A stretch of 44,806 nucleotides of DNA from a virus: positions 1 through 44,806 of the IMG/VR virus record IMGVR_UViG_3300030388_001259. One strand, 5' to 3'. Positions within the stretch are counted from its first letter, which is position 1. Each line of letters begins with the position of its first letter. Under the pieces are notes generated by a model, which did not search any database, had not been told where the DNA came from, and worked only from the letters and a program-made list of their open reading frames with translations. This document shows positions 35,913 through 43,875 of this stretch, piece by piece. A program made the position numbers and the translations under genes.

Positions 35913-37513
35913 CACGCGACCCTCCGATCTGCCATCATGCCGCGCACCCTGACCACGCGGTCATACTTGCCTTCGCGCCGCACAACGGCTTCCTCCGGCG
36001 GCCTGATCTCCGATTGACGTTCCAGTGCATCCGCCACGCTTTCCGGTGCCGTCGTGCCTGCGTTCTGGTTCCACCACCGCACGGCCTGCTGACGCGGGAA
36101 CCCTGCGTGATCAAAACAGACCCACTCCTTGATCACCTTGCCGTCGATTAGGTATTCGGCCCGCATGGATGCCAGATCGCCGCCCGGTTTCTTGTGCAGT
36201 GCCACGGCGAAGTCTGTCACCGGTCGCCAGTCTTCGACGGCTGTCATGTTCATGATCGCCGCGGTGCTTGCGGTATGATCGATCTTGATTTCAGGCGGCG
36301 GGAACTCGTAGCCGCAGCACCCGCATTCCCGCGCGCCCGCGAACACGATCTCTTGGCATTGCGGGCACGTCTTGGTTGGTGCCTCGCCGTCTCCTTTACC
36401 CTTGGCCTTGTCGTCGGGCAGCATGACAGCATCGACGGGGCCGTGCTTTGCGACATTGCCGGCGAAGTCCAGCACCAGACCGTTATCCTTGCCGTGTGCC
36501 GTCCGCATCGCACGACCCGCCATCTGCATATAAAGCCCGAGTGATTGCGTCGGACGCAAGAACGCCAGAAGGTCGGTTGACGGCGCGTCGAATCCGGTCG
36601 TAAGGACGTTGACGTTGGTGATTGCCCGGATGCGACCGGCCTTGAAGTCTTCGAGGATACGCGCCCGATCGGCTGGTGGTGTGTCGCCGGTCACGGTCGC
36701 CGCGCTGATGCCATTGCGGACCAGTTCGTCACGCACTGCCAGCGCATGACTGACGCTGATGCAAAATAGCAGCCATGACTTGCGGTCATGCCCGAGCGCG
36801 ATCGTCTCGGCCACGGCCTGGCGCGTTACGTCATCGGTGTTGAACCGCGCGTCCATCTCGCCTTCGATGTAGTCACCGCCCCGCTTGTGCAGGCCGGACG
36901 TGTCGAAAACCATATCGGGCCGCTTGCTGATCAGGGGCGCAAGGTAGCCGCGCGTCACCAGCATCCCAACCGGGATATCGTAGGCGATGCCTTCAAACAG
37001 TGCATCATCGCCAGCATCCAGCCGCCCGCTATCCAGCCGGAATGGCGTGGCGGATAGCCCGACGATCTTGACGGCGGGATTGATCGCTCGGATCGCGTCG
37101 AAGAACTTGCCGTAAAGAGTCTTCGGGTTGCGCGGGATCAGGTGGCACTCATCGACCACGATCAGATCCACCGACCCGAACCGGTCGGCCTTCTTTGCAA
37201 CCGACTGGATGCCCGCAAAGGTGATCTGCCGGCCCGTCTGTTTCGCGTTCAGGCCCGCGCTGTAGATGCCCACCGGTGCCGCGGGCCACATGCGCAGAAG
37301 TGCCTTGGCGTTCTGCTGGATTAGTTCTTTGACGTGCGTAACAGCGATCACTTTCGTGCCGGGATATTGCGTCACGGCTGACCGAACAAACTCGGACAGG
37401 ATGACCGACTTGCCTGCCCCCGTTGGCGCGACGACAAGCGGGTTTCCCTTGCCTGCGTCGAACCATGTATAGAGTGAGTCAACCGCTTCTTGCTGATAAT
37501 CACGCAGTTGCAT
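35912..37513 (-). CDS. Superfamily 2 DEAD/DEAH-type helicase
   Basis: 533 aa. Helicase motifs are in order: Q-like start (LRDYQQEAV), Walker A APTGAGKS (29-36), DECH box (121-124), SATP (154-157), TTGFDAPSTD (305-314) and QMAGRAMR (330-337). A zinc ribbon follows (CPQC at 383-386, CGCC at 397-400), then a C-terminal domain of about 130 residues. This is the UvrB/RecG-like phage helicase type found with replication and recombination genes; it may remodel forks or D-loops. It overlaps the HD gene by 14 nt. Confidence 0.9.
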   Translation of the reverse strand: MQLRDYQQEAVDSLYTWFDAGKGNPLVVAPTGAGKSVILSEFVRSAVTQYPGTKVIAVTHVKELIQQNAKALLRMWPAAPVGIYSAGLNAKQTGRQITFAGIQSVAKKADRFGSVDLIVVDECHLIPRNPKTLYGKFFDAIRAINPAVKIVGLSATPFRLDSGRLDAGDDALFEGIAYDIPVGMLVTRGYLAPLISKRPDMVFDTSGLHKRGGDYIEGEMDARFNTDDVTRQAVAETIALGHDRKSWLLFCISVSHALAVRDELVRNGISAATVTGDTPPADRARILEDFKAGRIRAITNVNVLTTGFDAPSTDLLAFLRPTQSLGLYMQMAGRAMRTAHGKDNGLVLDFAGNVAKHGPVDAVMLPDDKAKGKGDGEAPTKTCPQCQEIVFAGARECGCCGYEFPPPEIKIDHTASTAAIMNMTAVEDWRPVTDFAVALHKKPGGDLASMRAEYLIDGKVIKEWVCFDHAGFPRQQAVRWWNQNAGTTAPESVADALERQSEIRPPEEAVVRREGKYDRVVRVRGMMADRRVA

Positions 37514-37997
37514 CGGTAGCCCTCCGCAGTGTGTTCATCACGTCGGCGGCAATCATCAGCCGCGCACCCTCCGTGCGCAGCCATTCATGCGCTTCCGGCC
37601 ACCCATCACCGCCCATGACCTGCGGCGCGTGGTGCGCAGCCCACATGTAGGCATCAAGGCGGTCTGCGAACTTGATCCACGCCATGTCGTCGCTGGAAAG
37701 CACCGGACCCTTGCCCCAGATTTCCAACGATGCGCTTAACTCGATCCCGTAAAGGGCCCTTGCGATGTCGGGGCGCTTCGTCTTGAGCAAAGCGCCCATG
37801 TCACCGACCACACTCTCGCCGTCGTCATGGATCAACGCGGCCCGGATCAACTCAACCGACGGCTTTGGATACAACATCAGAATGATCCGCGCCACACGGC
37901 CCGCGTGGCCGTCGATCCGATCGTTCGTGTGGGCCAGTTCGGGGTTGGTGTGCCAGCGACGGACAAAGCCCGCACGGAATGCTTTCGTCAGGCTCAT
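37500..37997 (-). CDS. HD-domain phosphohydrolase (YfbR-like)
   Basis: 165 aa from the ATG at 37997 with GGAGGAC upstream. HD signature: RRWHTNPELAHTNDRIDGHA with His31, then ALIHDDGESVVGD with His57 and Asp58, and a later SDDMAWIKFADRLDAYMWAA. This fits the YfbR-type 5'-deoxynucleotidase group. A phage-coded enzyme could adjust nucleotide pools, for example removing dNMPs or unusual nucleotides. Its start overlaps the 54-aa ORF by ATGA. Confidence 0.8.
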   Translation of the reverse strand: MSLTKAFRAGFVRRWHTNPELAHTNDRIDGHAGRVARIILMLYPKPSVELIRAALIHDDGESVVGDMGALLKTKRPDIARALYGIELSASLEIWGKGPVLSSDDMAWIKFADRLDAYMWAAHHAPQVMGGDGWPEAHEWLRTEGARLMIAADVMNTLRRATDATA

Positions 37998-38158
37998 TTC
38001 GCGTCCTCCAGTGTCTTGCGGATTTCGACCAGCTTGCAGGTTCGCTTGGGATAGATCGCCTTGAACCGATCCCACGCCGCGATCTGGTCTGTCGCCTTGA
38101 TGCTGTGATTGATCTTGCCTCTGCCGGACACGTCTCCGGTGACGGAAAACAGGGTCAT
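37994..38158 (-). CDS. Small 54-aa protein between methylase and HD gene
   Basis: Starts MTLFSVTGDVSGRGKINHSI and ends KTLEDAK. Its ATG overlaps the methylase TGA (38155-38158), and its TGA overlaps the HD-gene ATG (37994-37997), so both ends are coupled. It is basic, with a beta-like start and a helical second half (WDRFKAIYPKRTCKLVEIRK). The fold is not recognised. Position suggests a role in nucleotide or DNA modification, unproven. Confidence 0.6.
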   Translation of the reverse strand: MTLFSVTGDVSGRGKINHSIKATDQIAAWDRFKAIYPKRTCKLVEIRKTLEDAK

Positions 38159-39033
38159 GCTGCGCCCTCCACCAGAAGGCTGTCCGCAGACGCTTCGGCC
38201 TCGGAAAGAAACTTCGCAGCCTGCATTGCGTATTCCGGCTTCAACTCAATCCCGAGATACTTCCGGCCCATCTTGAGCGCCTGAAACCCGGTGCTGCCGA
38301 TCCCGTTAAACGGGTCCAGAACCAGATCGCCGGGGTTGGAATAAAGGCGCAGGCAACGCTCGATCACGTCCAATTGCAAAGGGCAGATGTGGCGCTCGTC
38401 TTCTTGCCCGCGGGCCATGCGACCGTTCAGGACGTTGCCCTGCTGCACGGTCATCCAGACGGGCGATGCAAGCTCCTGCCACTGTGAAACAGGCAGATCA
38501 TCCGGCGTGTGGGTGATCGGATCGGGGTTGACCTCATCCTTGCGGAAAAACAGCATATAGTCAGGCATCCCGACCCGGCTCATGGCGCTGTCTTTCTTGA
38601 GCTGCTTGTAGAGCAACCCCAGCGCCTTCGTGCGCTGCATCTCGACTACGGGGTCTTTCCAGATCGTGCATCGGGCGTGATAGACGAACCCTGCGTCACG
38701 GTGCGCCTTGATCAGGTCGCCTGAAAAGTCTTGTAGCCCGATGAAGCCATCTTTTCCCTTGCGGGACGGCAGGTCAGTGCAGTGAACGCAAGCGATCCGA
38801 CCCGGCTTCATCGCGCGGTAGAGGTTTGTCGCGAAATAGCGGTAATGATCCATGAACTCGCCGTAGGAACCGCAGTTCCCCATGTCGCGTTCGCTGTCAG
38901 AATAAACGAACAGATCGGCGAACGGCGGCGAAAAGATCGCCAGATCGATCATGCCTTCGGGAAAGCCCGCCATCGCCTCGATGCAGTCAGCATTGTAGAG
39001 GCCCCAGTTGTCGCCTTGGTATTCGGGTTTCAT
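38155..39033 (-). CDS. DNA methyltransferase (N4-cytosine/N6-adenine type)
   Basis: 292 aa. Catalytic motif SPPF (35-38, LAIFSPPFADLF) precedes the AdoMet motif DPFNGIGSTG (240-249), the circular order of beta-class amino-methyltransferases. A target-recognition region lies between, including KDPVVEMQRTKALGLLYKQL. No restriction endonuclease partner is seen, so it is an orphan phage methylase that may protect against host restriction or mark replication and packaging. It overlaps the SNF2-like helicase gene by 4 nt and follows it. Confidence 0.9.
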   Translation of the reverse strand: MKPEYQGDNWGLYNADCIEAMAGFPEGMIDLAIFSPPFADLFVYSDSERDMGNCGSYGEFMDHYRYFATNLYRAMKPGRIACVHCTDLPSRKGKDGFIGLQDFSGDLIKAHRDAGFVYHARCTIWKDPVVEMQRTKALGLLYKQLKKDSAMSRVGMPDYMLFFRKDEVNPDPITHTPDDLPVSQWQELASPVWMTVQQGNVLNGRMARGQEDERHICPLQLDVIERCLRLYSNPGDLVLDPFNGIGSTGFQALKMGRKYLGIELKPEYAMQAAKFLSEAEASADSLLVEGAA

Positions 39034-40421
39034 GCTGTCATTCCTTTGATGAAGTCCGGCAGGTCAAAAGACTGACCACGCCCATAAGATTTACGGATGC
39101 TGGTTTTCTGTGCGCCGGCCATCGCCCGTGTCATCGCCAGCTTCATGCGGTCGTGATCCGCGCTCTTGCGCTGGACATTCCGCCAGATGCCGGTTTCGGT
39201 TTCAGCCATGATGACGTGGCAATCGACAGGCCGTGTCTGCCCGAACCGCCAAGACCGGCGGATCGCCTGATACCATTGCTCGTAGCTGTGCGAGATACTG
39301 GCAAAGACCTGGCAGTCGGCGTGTTGCAGGTTTAGGCCAAACCCGGCCAGCTTGGGCTTGCTGACCATGACGCGCACCTTGCCAAGCGCGAACGCCTCAA
39401 GGTTCGCCTCTTTGCGGTCCAGCGGCATTGACCCGCGCACTTCGACTGCGCCGTCGATTGCCGCGGTGAGTGCCGCGCTTTCGTCGTCACGCTCACACCA
39501 GATGATCGCATGACCATCGTGTGCGTTGGCGATCTTGGCCGCCATGCTGACCCGTTCGTCGATGGTCAACTTCTTCTCGGCATGGATCGATGTTGCCGAC
39601 TGGTCCGGCATCCGAAACAGGCTGTCACCGGCACCCGCGATCAGATCCACTGACATGACGTGCGGGATGACGTTCAGCGGTGGCAGGATGAACCCTTCGT
39701 CCACGCCGCCCAGATCGGACGGCAGGGACGCGGCCCGCGCCCATGATGCCACCCATGACCAGAAGTCAGCCGTAGCGTGTTTCTTTAGACGCCACTCCTG
39801 CGATGCCTCCGACGTGTCGTTGATGAACCACCGGCAGAGCATTTCCATGCTGCCCATGATCCCTAGAAACTCGGCGTGCTGCCCGATTTCCATGTGATCG
39901 TTCGGGGCCGGGGTCGCGGTCGCGGCCAAGCGGTATGGCGTCTTGCGGAACGCCTCGACCAGTGCCCGCTTTGTGCTGCCGTTGAACGATTTCAGAATGC
40001 TGCTTTCGTCCAGCACGATCGCGCCGTAGGCTTCCACGTCGATGTTTTTCAACCGCTCGTAGTTGGCGATATGGACACGATCGGACCCGGAAAACCCGAC
40101 ACCCGGCACGAATACTTCCGCGCCCACGTCAAAGGCTGCGCACTCCCGCTGCATCTGCCGCGCTACGGCCAGCGGTGTCAGGATTAGCGACGGCTTGCCA
40201 GTCTCCTGTGCCGCCTGATCCGCAAAGACCGCCTCGCACCCGGACTTGCCTAGCCCGGTATCGAGAAACAGAGCCGCGCGCCCCTTGCCAAGCGCGAAGT
40301 CAACCGCCGTCCGTTGGTGATCAAACAGCCGATCAGGCAAGCCCGTAGGCGCAAAACCCACGCTTTCTGCGGCGATGCCCTTCGTGGCGATGAACCGCCG
40401 ATATTCGTTCACATCAAACAT
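39030..40421 (-). CDS. SNF2/DEAD-like helicase paired with methylase
   Basis: 463 aa. N-terminal FDHQRTAVDFAL, Walker A DTGLGKS (54-60), DESS as motif II (138-141), ATATPAPND (167-175) and C-terminal SHSYEQWYQAIRRSWRFGQT, the Q/R-rich motif VI of SNF2-type proteins. Proteins of this type translocate on double-stranded DNA. The adjoining, overlapping methylase suggests a functional pair. It overlaps the end of the clamp gene by 8 nt. Confidence 0.87.
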   Translation of the reverse strand: MFDVNEYRRFIATKGIAAESVGFAPTGLPDRLFDHQRTAVDFALGKGRAALFLDTGLGKSGCEAVFADQAAQETGKPSLILTPLAVARQMQRECAAFDVGAEVFVPGVGFSGSDRVHIANYERLKNIDVEAYGAIVLDESSILKSFNGSTKRALVEAFRKTPYRLAATATPAPNDHMEIGQHAEFLGIMGSMEMLCRWFINDTSEASQEWRLKKHATADFWSWVASWARAASLPSDLGGVDEGFILPPLNVIPHVMSVDLIAGAGDSLFRMPDQSATSIHAEKKLTIDERVSMAAKIANAHDGHAIIWCERDDESAALTAAIDGAVEVRGSMPLDRKEANLEAFALGKVRVMVSKPKLAGFGLNLQHADCQVFASISHSYEQWYQAIRRSWRFGQTRPVDCHVIMAETETGIWRNVQRKSADHDRMKLAMTRAMAGAQKTSIRKSYGRGQSFDLPDFIKGMTA

Positions 40422-41568
40422 CGGCCAACTCCGCTTCCGTTGCCCGCATCCCGAGAATGGTGGCGCTCATCTGGACCGTTGCATCCGCTTGCGCCGGCTT
40501 GATCTGGATGGCGTCGATATCGCGGCCACCCGCCTCGGCCCGGTCGATCGCAATGGTATTGACCTTGAGGCCCACCATCGCGTCGCGGATCAGCTTGGCG
40601 TTGAACGATCCCGCGAAAGATGCCGTGACGCTGGCGTCAACCTCGGCACGGCCGGCGTGAAGAACGCCACCGATCGGCCGCCCACCGCGCAGGATAATCC
40701 CGCCGCCTTGTTCGCATTTCAGGATCAAACTGCGGGCTTTTGTGCTGTCGATATCCGCACCGCACCCGGCAACGTCGATGCCGTTCGTCATTTCGGCGTG
40801 ATCGACGGTTGCGACGTTTGACCATCCAGGGAACTGCGACATCATTTGCCGCATGTTTGGGAACGTCCCGTCGATAACTTTGCCCCAGACGCGCACCGCG
40901 CCCGCATCAACTGACCACCCCATATCGGTGATGATAACCTTTACCGTATCCTGCTTCTCGGCAACACCAAGGATCGTCAGTGCTGCGGCGTTCGGAACGA
41001 TCCCGCCGCCGCCTACCGTCGTGATTCCGGTCATTTCCGCCCGGTGCGCGACGTTGCCGTTGGTGCCCCATGCCGTGACGTATTCGTCAGCTTCGTCAAA
41101 GAACGCCCCGCAGAGATAGTAGCGGGTTTCTTCTGTTGATGCCGCGGCGGTGCAGAACCGCAAGGCGTGGCAGAACGCCGGCGCGTCCACCGTCACCAAG
41201 TCACCTTCAACGCGCCGATAGTTTGGATAGTCGCGGGTATCCATGACCTGCAGCGTGATCCGATTGCGCCCGCTGCTGACCTTGGCGTCGCTATCCGCCA
41301 TGTCGATCGTTACTTCGGTCGCCTTAGCTGCGCTGACGAACTTGGTCAGCGTGGCAAACGGGATGCATGCCGCGCCCTCGGTTTGCACTGTTGCGGGAAC
41401 ATCCATCTCAAATGTGGTGTCGCCATCCGTGCCGACCAGCGTGACGCGATTATCGTTCGTGACCATCTTGATGTGTGTCAGGATCGGCACCGGTGACTTG
41501 ACTGGGATAACACGGCCGGCCACGGCCATAGCGGCGTTGAACGCCTTTGTTTCGCAGGTGAATTTCAT
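40414..41568 (-). CDS. dnaN: DNA polymerase sliding clamp (DnaN-like)
   Basis: 384 aa from the ATG at 41568; a longer in-frame extension to 41868 is out-of-frame shadow of upstream genes and is rejected. It matches bacterial beta clamps: ETKAFNAAMAVAGRVIPVKS, PVPILTHIKMVTNDNRVTLV, GTDGDTTFE, SSGRNRITLQ with DYPNYRR, and STEETRYYLCGAFFDEADEY. Three repeated beta-alpha domains are implied by length. The usual MPMR-type tail is replaced by GMRATEAELADV. Two copies circle DNA and hold Pol III. The phage lacks its own replicative polymerase, so it may capture host Pol III. Confidence 0.9.
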   Translation of the reverse strand: MKFTCETKAFNAAMAVAGRVIPVKSPVPILTHIKMVTNDNRVTLVGTDGDTTFEMDVPATVQTEGAACIPFATLTKFVSAAKATEVTIDMADSDAKVSSGRNRITLQVMDTRDYPNYRRVEGDLVTVDAPAFCHALRFCTAAASTEETRYYLCGAFFDEADEYVTAWGTNGNVAHRAEMTGITTVGGGGIVPNAAALTILGVAEKQDTVKVIITDMGWSVDAGAVRVWGKVIDGTFPNMRQMMSQFPGWSNVATVDHAEMTNGIDVAGCGADIDSTKARSLILKCEQGGGIILRGGRPIGGVLHAGRAEVDASVTASFAGSFNAKLIRDAMVGLKVNTIAIDRAEAGGRDIDAIQIKPAQADATVQMSATILGMRATEAELADV

Positions 41569-41831
41569 TCCGCAGCCTCCAAGATAGGGGCCACGGCATG
41601 CGGCTTGTAGATGACCATGTGGCCCCTTTCGGACCACTCGCCGTGGGGCGTGTCGATCTCGGACCAGCGCACATTCGGGCTGCTTGTGACGCACCCCGCG
41701 GCAAGGCGGATGAACCCGCCGCCGTGCTTGGCGTAAAGGTTGCTGTCGCGGATATAGACGGGAACCTGGCGATAGACGCCCTTGCTGTGGACGATGGCTT
41801 GCGCTTCGTCGCAGATTGAAAAATACTTCAT
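41565..41831 (-). CDS. Small protein upstream of the clamp
   Basis: 88 aa from the ATG at 41831 (MKYFSICDEAQAIVHSKGVY), with ATGA-type overlaps at both ends. It is beta-rich (RQVPVYIRDSNLYAKHGGGF, then SERGHMVIYKPHAVAPILEA), with no membrane segment or metal site. A longer frame to 42137 is shadow of the nuclease gene. Close coupling to the clamp gene suggests a replication accessory, but no fold is recognised. Confidence 0.65.
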   Translation of the reverse strand: MKYFSICDEAQAIVHSKGVYRQVPVYIRDSNLYAKHGGGFIRLAAGCVTSSPNVRWSEIDTPHGEWSERGHMVIYKPHAVAPILEAAE

Positions 41832-42805
41832 GACTGGCTCTCTTGAATATGGGTTTCGGTCGCGCCATCGGTCCACACGAACCCGTCGCGCATTCGGTAG
41901 GTGATCAATTCTCGTTCGGGGTCGGCGTCCACTTGCTCCCCATCGACCAAGGCGGGCAGAAACAGGTGCGCAGGACAGTCCGCTCCCTTGTGCTGGCTGT
42001 CGGGCCGCTTTGGCGTCTCGAACCGTTCGCAGTGCCCGTTGCCGTCGCTGGTAAACGTGAAGAAGACACACGTCCGGCAGTTGCGCCGTGCGGGCGCTCC
42101 GTCGTGGCAGGTGGCCTTGTGTTTGCAGAACCGGCACACGAACGCCGCAGGATCATCGGACGCCCGCATTGGGCCGATGTGATCGTCCAGCAGCCGCTCC
42201 ACTCGGGCCTCTTGCCGGGTCACTTCCTCTGGCTCGAAGTTGATCCGCTCCGTCAGGATTTCTTCGGTGTCTTTGTTGACCATGACGTAGAGGCCGCGAT
42301 CATCGCCTAGACCGGCCATGCCGGAATGAAGTTGATGCCAGTGGTCGGGCTTGTGCTTGCGCAGTCCGTGCTCCAGGACACCGCGCCAGTCGGCGGCCCT
42401 GGCTGACTTGATTTCCAGCGTGTGGACGGTCTTCGGTGCCTCGATCACACCGGATACGCGCCCATCGGCCTTGCCGCGCAGGAACCCACGCGCCAGAGCG
42501 AACCGCCACTGTTTGCCAGTGTTCGGATTGACCTCATCAACGGACAGACCGGCCCGCTTGAGGTCTTCGATCACGCGATCTTCTTCGATGTTCCCACGCT
42601 CGAAAATCCGCAGCTTGCGCCCGTCGAACACTTCCGCAGGCGAGACCCAGCGCAGGTCATACCAAAGTTCGCGGTCGCACTCCTTGCCCAGCTTGGACGC
42701 GCTGATCCCGTAGCCTTCGTATTGCGGACGTTCGGCGGCCTCGGATTCACGGGCGCGCCAGATGGCGTCCACGGTTGGCATTGCGGGCGGTGGTAGGGCG
42801 GTCAT
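41828..42805 (-). CDS. RecB/Cas4-like PD-(D/E)XK nuclease
   Basis: 325 aa from the ATG at 42805 (ATGA overlap). Sequence order: SASKLGKECDRELWYDLRW, RIFERGNIEEDRVIEDL, GKADGRVSGVIEAPK with Asp114, TLEIKSARAADW with Glu131 and Lys133, and a C-terminal cysteine group (CRFCKHKATC, CRTCVFF, HCERF, CPAH) that could hold an iron-sulfur cluster or zinc. It should be a 5'-3' or 3'-5' DNA exonuclease that makes single strands for the Sak4/SSB-like pair. Confidence 0.85.
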   Translation of the reverse strand: MTALPPPAMPTVDAIWRARESEAAERPQYEGYGISASKLGKECDRELWYDLRWVSPAEVFDGRKLRIFERGNIEEDRVIEDLKRAGLSVDEVNPNTGKQWRFALARGFLRGKADGRVSGVIEAPKTVHTLEIKSARAADWRGVLEHGLRKHKPDHWHQLHSGMAGLGDDRGLYVMVNKDTEEILTERINFEPEEVTRQEARVERLLDDHIGPMRASDDPAAFVCRFCKHKATCHDGAPARRNCRTCVFFTFTSDGNGHCERFETPKRPDSQHKGADCPAHLFLPALVDGEQVDADPERELITYRMRDGFVWTDGATETHIQESQS

Positions 42806-43020
42806 GCGGACACCGCCGACAGTAATTTGACGCTGTGCCAACCTTTATCGGCGGCCGTGTATGCGTAATCTTCTGCCCACTCTTTGGCACTGATACTTAT
42901 GACAGGGCCGACCTCTTCGCCGCCCATTTCTGCGCGCCCGGTCCAATCGTGAAACTCCTTAGTCTCACTCTCAACTTCGCCCGTCTCAGGGTTTTCAAAT
43001 TTGATGAGGAATAGGGCCAT
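42802..43020 (-). CDS. Small acidic protein, unknown
   Basis: 72 aa from the ATG at 43020 (MALFLIKFENPETGEVESET). Acidic N-terminal beta-like part, then GGEEVGPVISISAKEWAEDY and KGWHSVKLLSAVSA. It overlaps the zinc-ribbon gene by one base and the nuclease gene by four. No cysteines and no known motif. It may be a small partner of the recombination nuclease by position only. Confidence 0.62.
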   Translation of the reverse strand: MALFLIKFENPETGEVESETKEFHDWTGRAEMGGEEVGPVISISAKEWAEDYAYTAADKGWHSVKLLSAVSA

Positions 43021-43268
43021 CACGCCACCGCCTTTCCGGCGTCACGTCCACCGGCGGCTGCGAGCATTGCAGCGAGATGTTCCCGCGCCAGATACGCAGT
43101 CAGCCGGCCGCACTTTGTGCAGGTCAGGTGCCCGTGATGCATCCCGATCGGTGTCGTGCTGATGGTGGCGGTTTCGTTGCCGCATCCGATGCAGGCGCGG
43201 AACGTGCCGGCCAGCTTGTCAATAGCGACAGTCCTGCCCTCTATCGGGCCGTAGATATCCTGTGCCAT
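43020..43268 (-). CDS. Small zinc-ribbon protein
   Basis: 82 aa with GGGAGG upstream of the ATG at 43268. Two knuckles, CIGCGNETATIS and CTKCGRLTAYLA, separated by 25 residues, make a clear zinc ribbon. The C-terminal REHLAAMLAAAGGRDAGKAV is a helix. Such proteins often bind single-stranded DNA or RNA polymerase. It starts the gene group after a strong hairpin, so it may have separate expression from the SSB-like gene. Confidence 0.7.
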   Translation of the reverse strand: MAQDIYGPIEGRTVAIDKLAGTFRACIGCGNETATISTTPIGMHHGHLTCTKCGRLTAYLAREHLAAMLAAAGGRDAGKAVA

Positions 43269-43314
43269 AAAGGAACCCTCCCATGGCTGAATTTCGATTG
43301 GTCATGTGGGTGAA

Positions 43315-43354
43315 GGGACGCCGCCGTGGTTTTTGCGGACGTTGGCGGCGTCCC
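43315..43354. terminator. Strong hairpin between SSB-like and zinc-ribbon genes
   Basis: GGGACGCCGCC (43315-43325) and GGCGGCGTCCC (43344-43354): a perfect 11-bp stem with an 18-nt loop. On the leftward transcript it follows the stop of the SSB-like gene (43362) by 8 nt. The downstream bases TTCACCC give only a short T-run, so it may be a leaky terminator or mRNA-stabilising stem that lets the ssDNA-binding protein be made in excess. Confidence 0.6.
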
Positions 43355-43361
43355 GGCTAGA

Positions 43362-43856
43362 TCAGCCCGCCCGTTTCCACGGTGCCGTGCCGCCAGCCTG
43401 TCCGGTCTGCTGACCGGTGATGGACTGTTGCACGGGTGCGTCATTCAGGGGCTTGAACGCAGTCGGTCGGTTGGCGTCGTCGTAGTTTCCGCCACCGGCC
43501 TTTGCGCCGCCTTTTTCGATTTTGAGCGTGACCCGCATTGGGATGCCGTGCAGTTCTTCGGTGTCTGCGATCCGCAGCTTCCCACACGCGTGCATTATCG
43601 AGTTTAGTTCGCGCTGTGCGATATCAACGGCCATGCTGTTCGTGTTCCACAGGTTCAGGTTCGACCAGAACCGGCGGCCCTGCTTTTCGCCGTCCGTGAC
43701 CTCGAACTCGCACGCGATCATGGAATTGCCCTTGTCGTTCGGGCCTTTCTTCTCCGACTTGACCAGTGCCGCGGTGTATTCACCCGGCTCCAGGATGGTG
43801 CGGTCGCCCATCGTTTCGCCGCCGGTCGCGTCGTATCCGCCATCAAGATTCGCCAT
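43362..43856 (-). CDS. DUF669-like single-stranded DNA-binding protein
   Basis: 164 aa from the ATG at 43856 with AAGGAGA upstream. Order: ERTILEPGEYTAAL-like strand (RTILEPGEYTAALVKSEKKG), SMIACEFEVTDGEKQGRRFW, LNLWNTNSMAVDIAQREL and GIPMRVTLKIEKGG, an OB-like beta core followed by a Gly/Gln-rich disordered tail ending GGTAPWKRAG. This is the DUF669 type that accompanies Sak4 recombinases and substitutes for SSB. It lies 20 nt after the Sak4-like gene. Confidence 0.85.
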   Translation of the reverse strand: MANLDGGYDATGGETMGDRTILEPGEYTAALVKSEKKGPNDKGNSMIACEFEVTDGEKQGRRFWSNLNLWNTNSMAVDIAQRELNSIMHACGKLRIADTEELHGIPMRVTLKIEKGGAKAGGGNYDDANRPTAFKPLNDAPVQQSITGQQTGQAGGTAPWKRAG

Positions 43857-43875
43857 AGTAATTTCTCCTTGGAGT

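Noticed and set aside
41569-41868. 100-residue N-terminal extension of the sliding clamp
   Set aside because: The extension is Arg/Pro-rich, overlaps the 88-aa gene in another frame, and the canonical beta-clamp N-terminus starts at the ATG at 41568.
41832-42137. 102-residue N-terminal extension of the 88-aa gene
   Set aside because: It is a shadow of the nuclease gene. The ATG at 41831 is coupled to the nuclease stop by ATGA.
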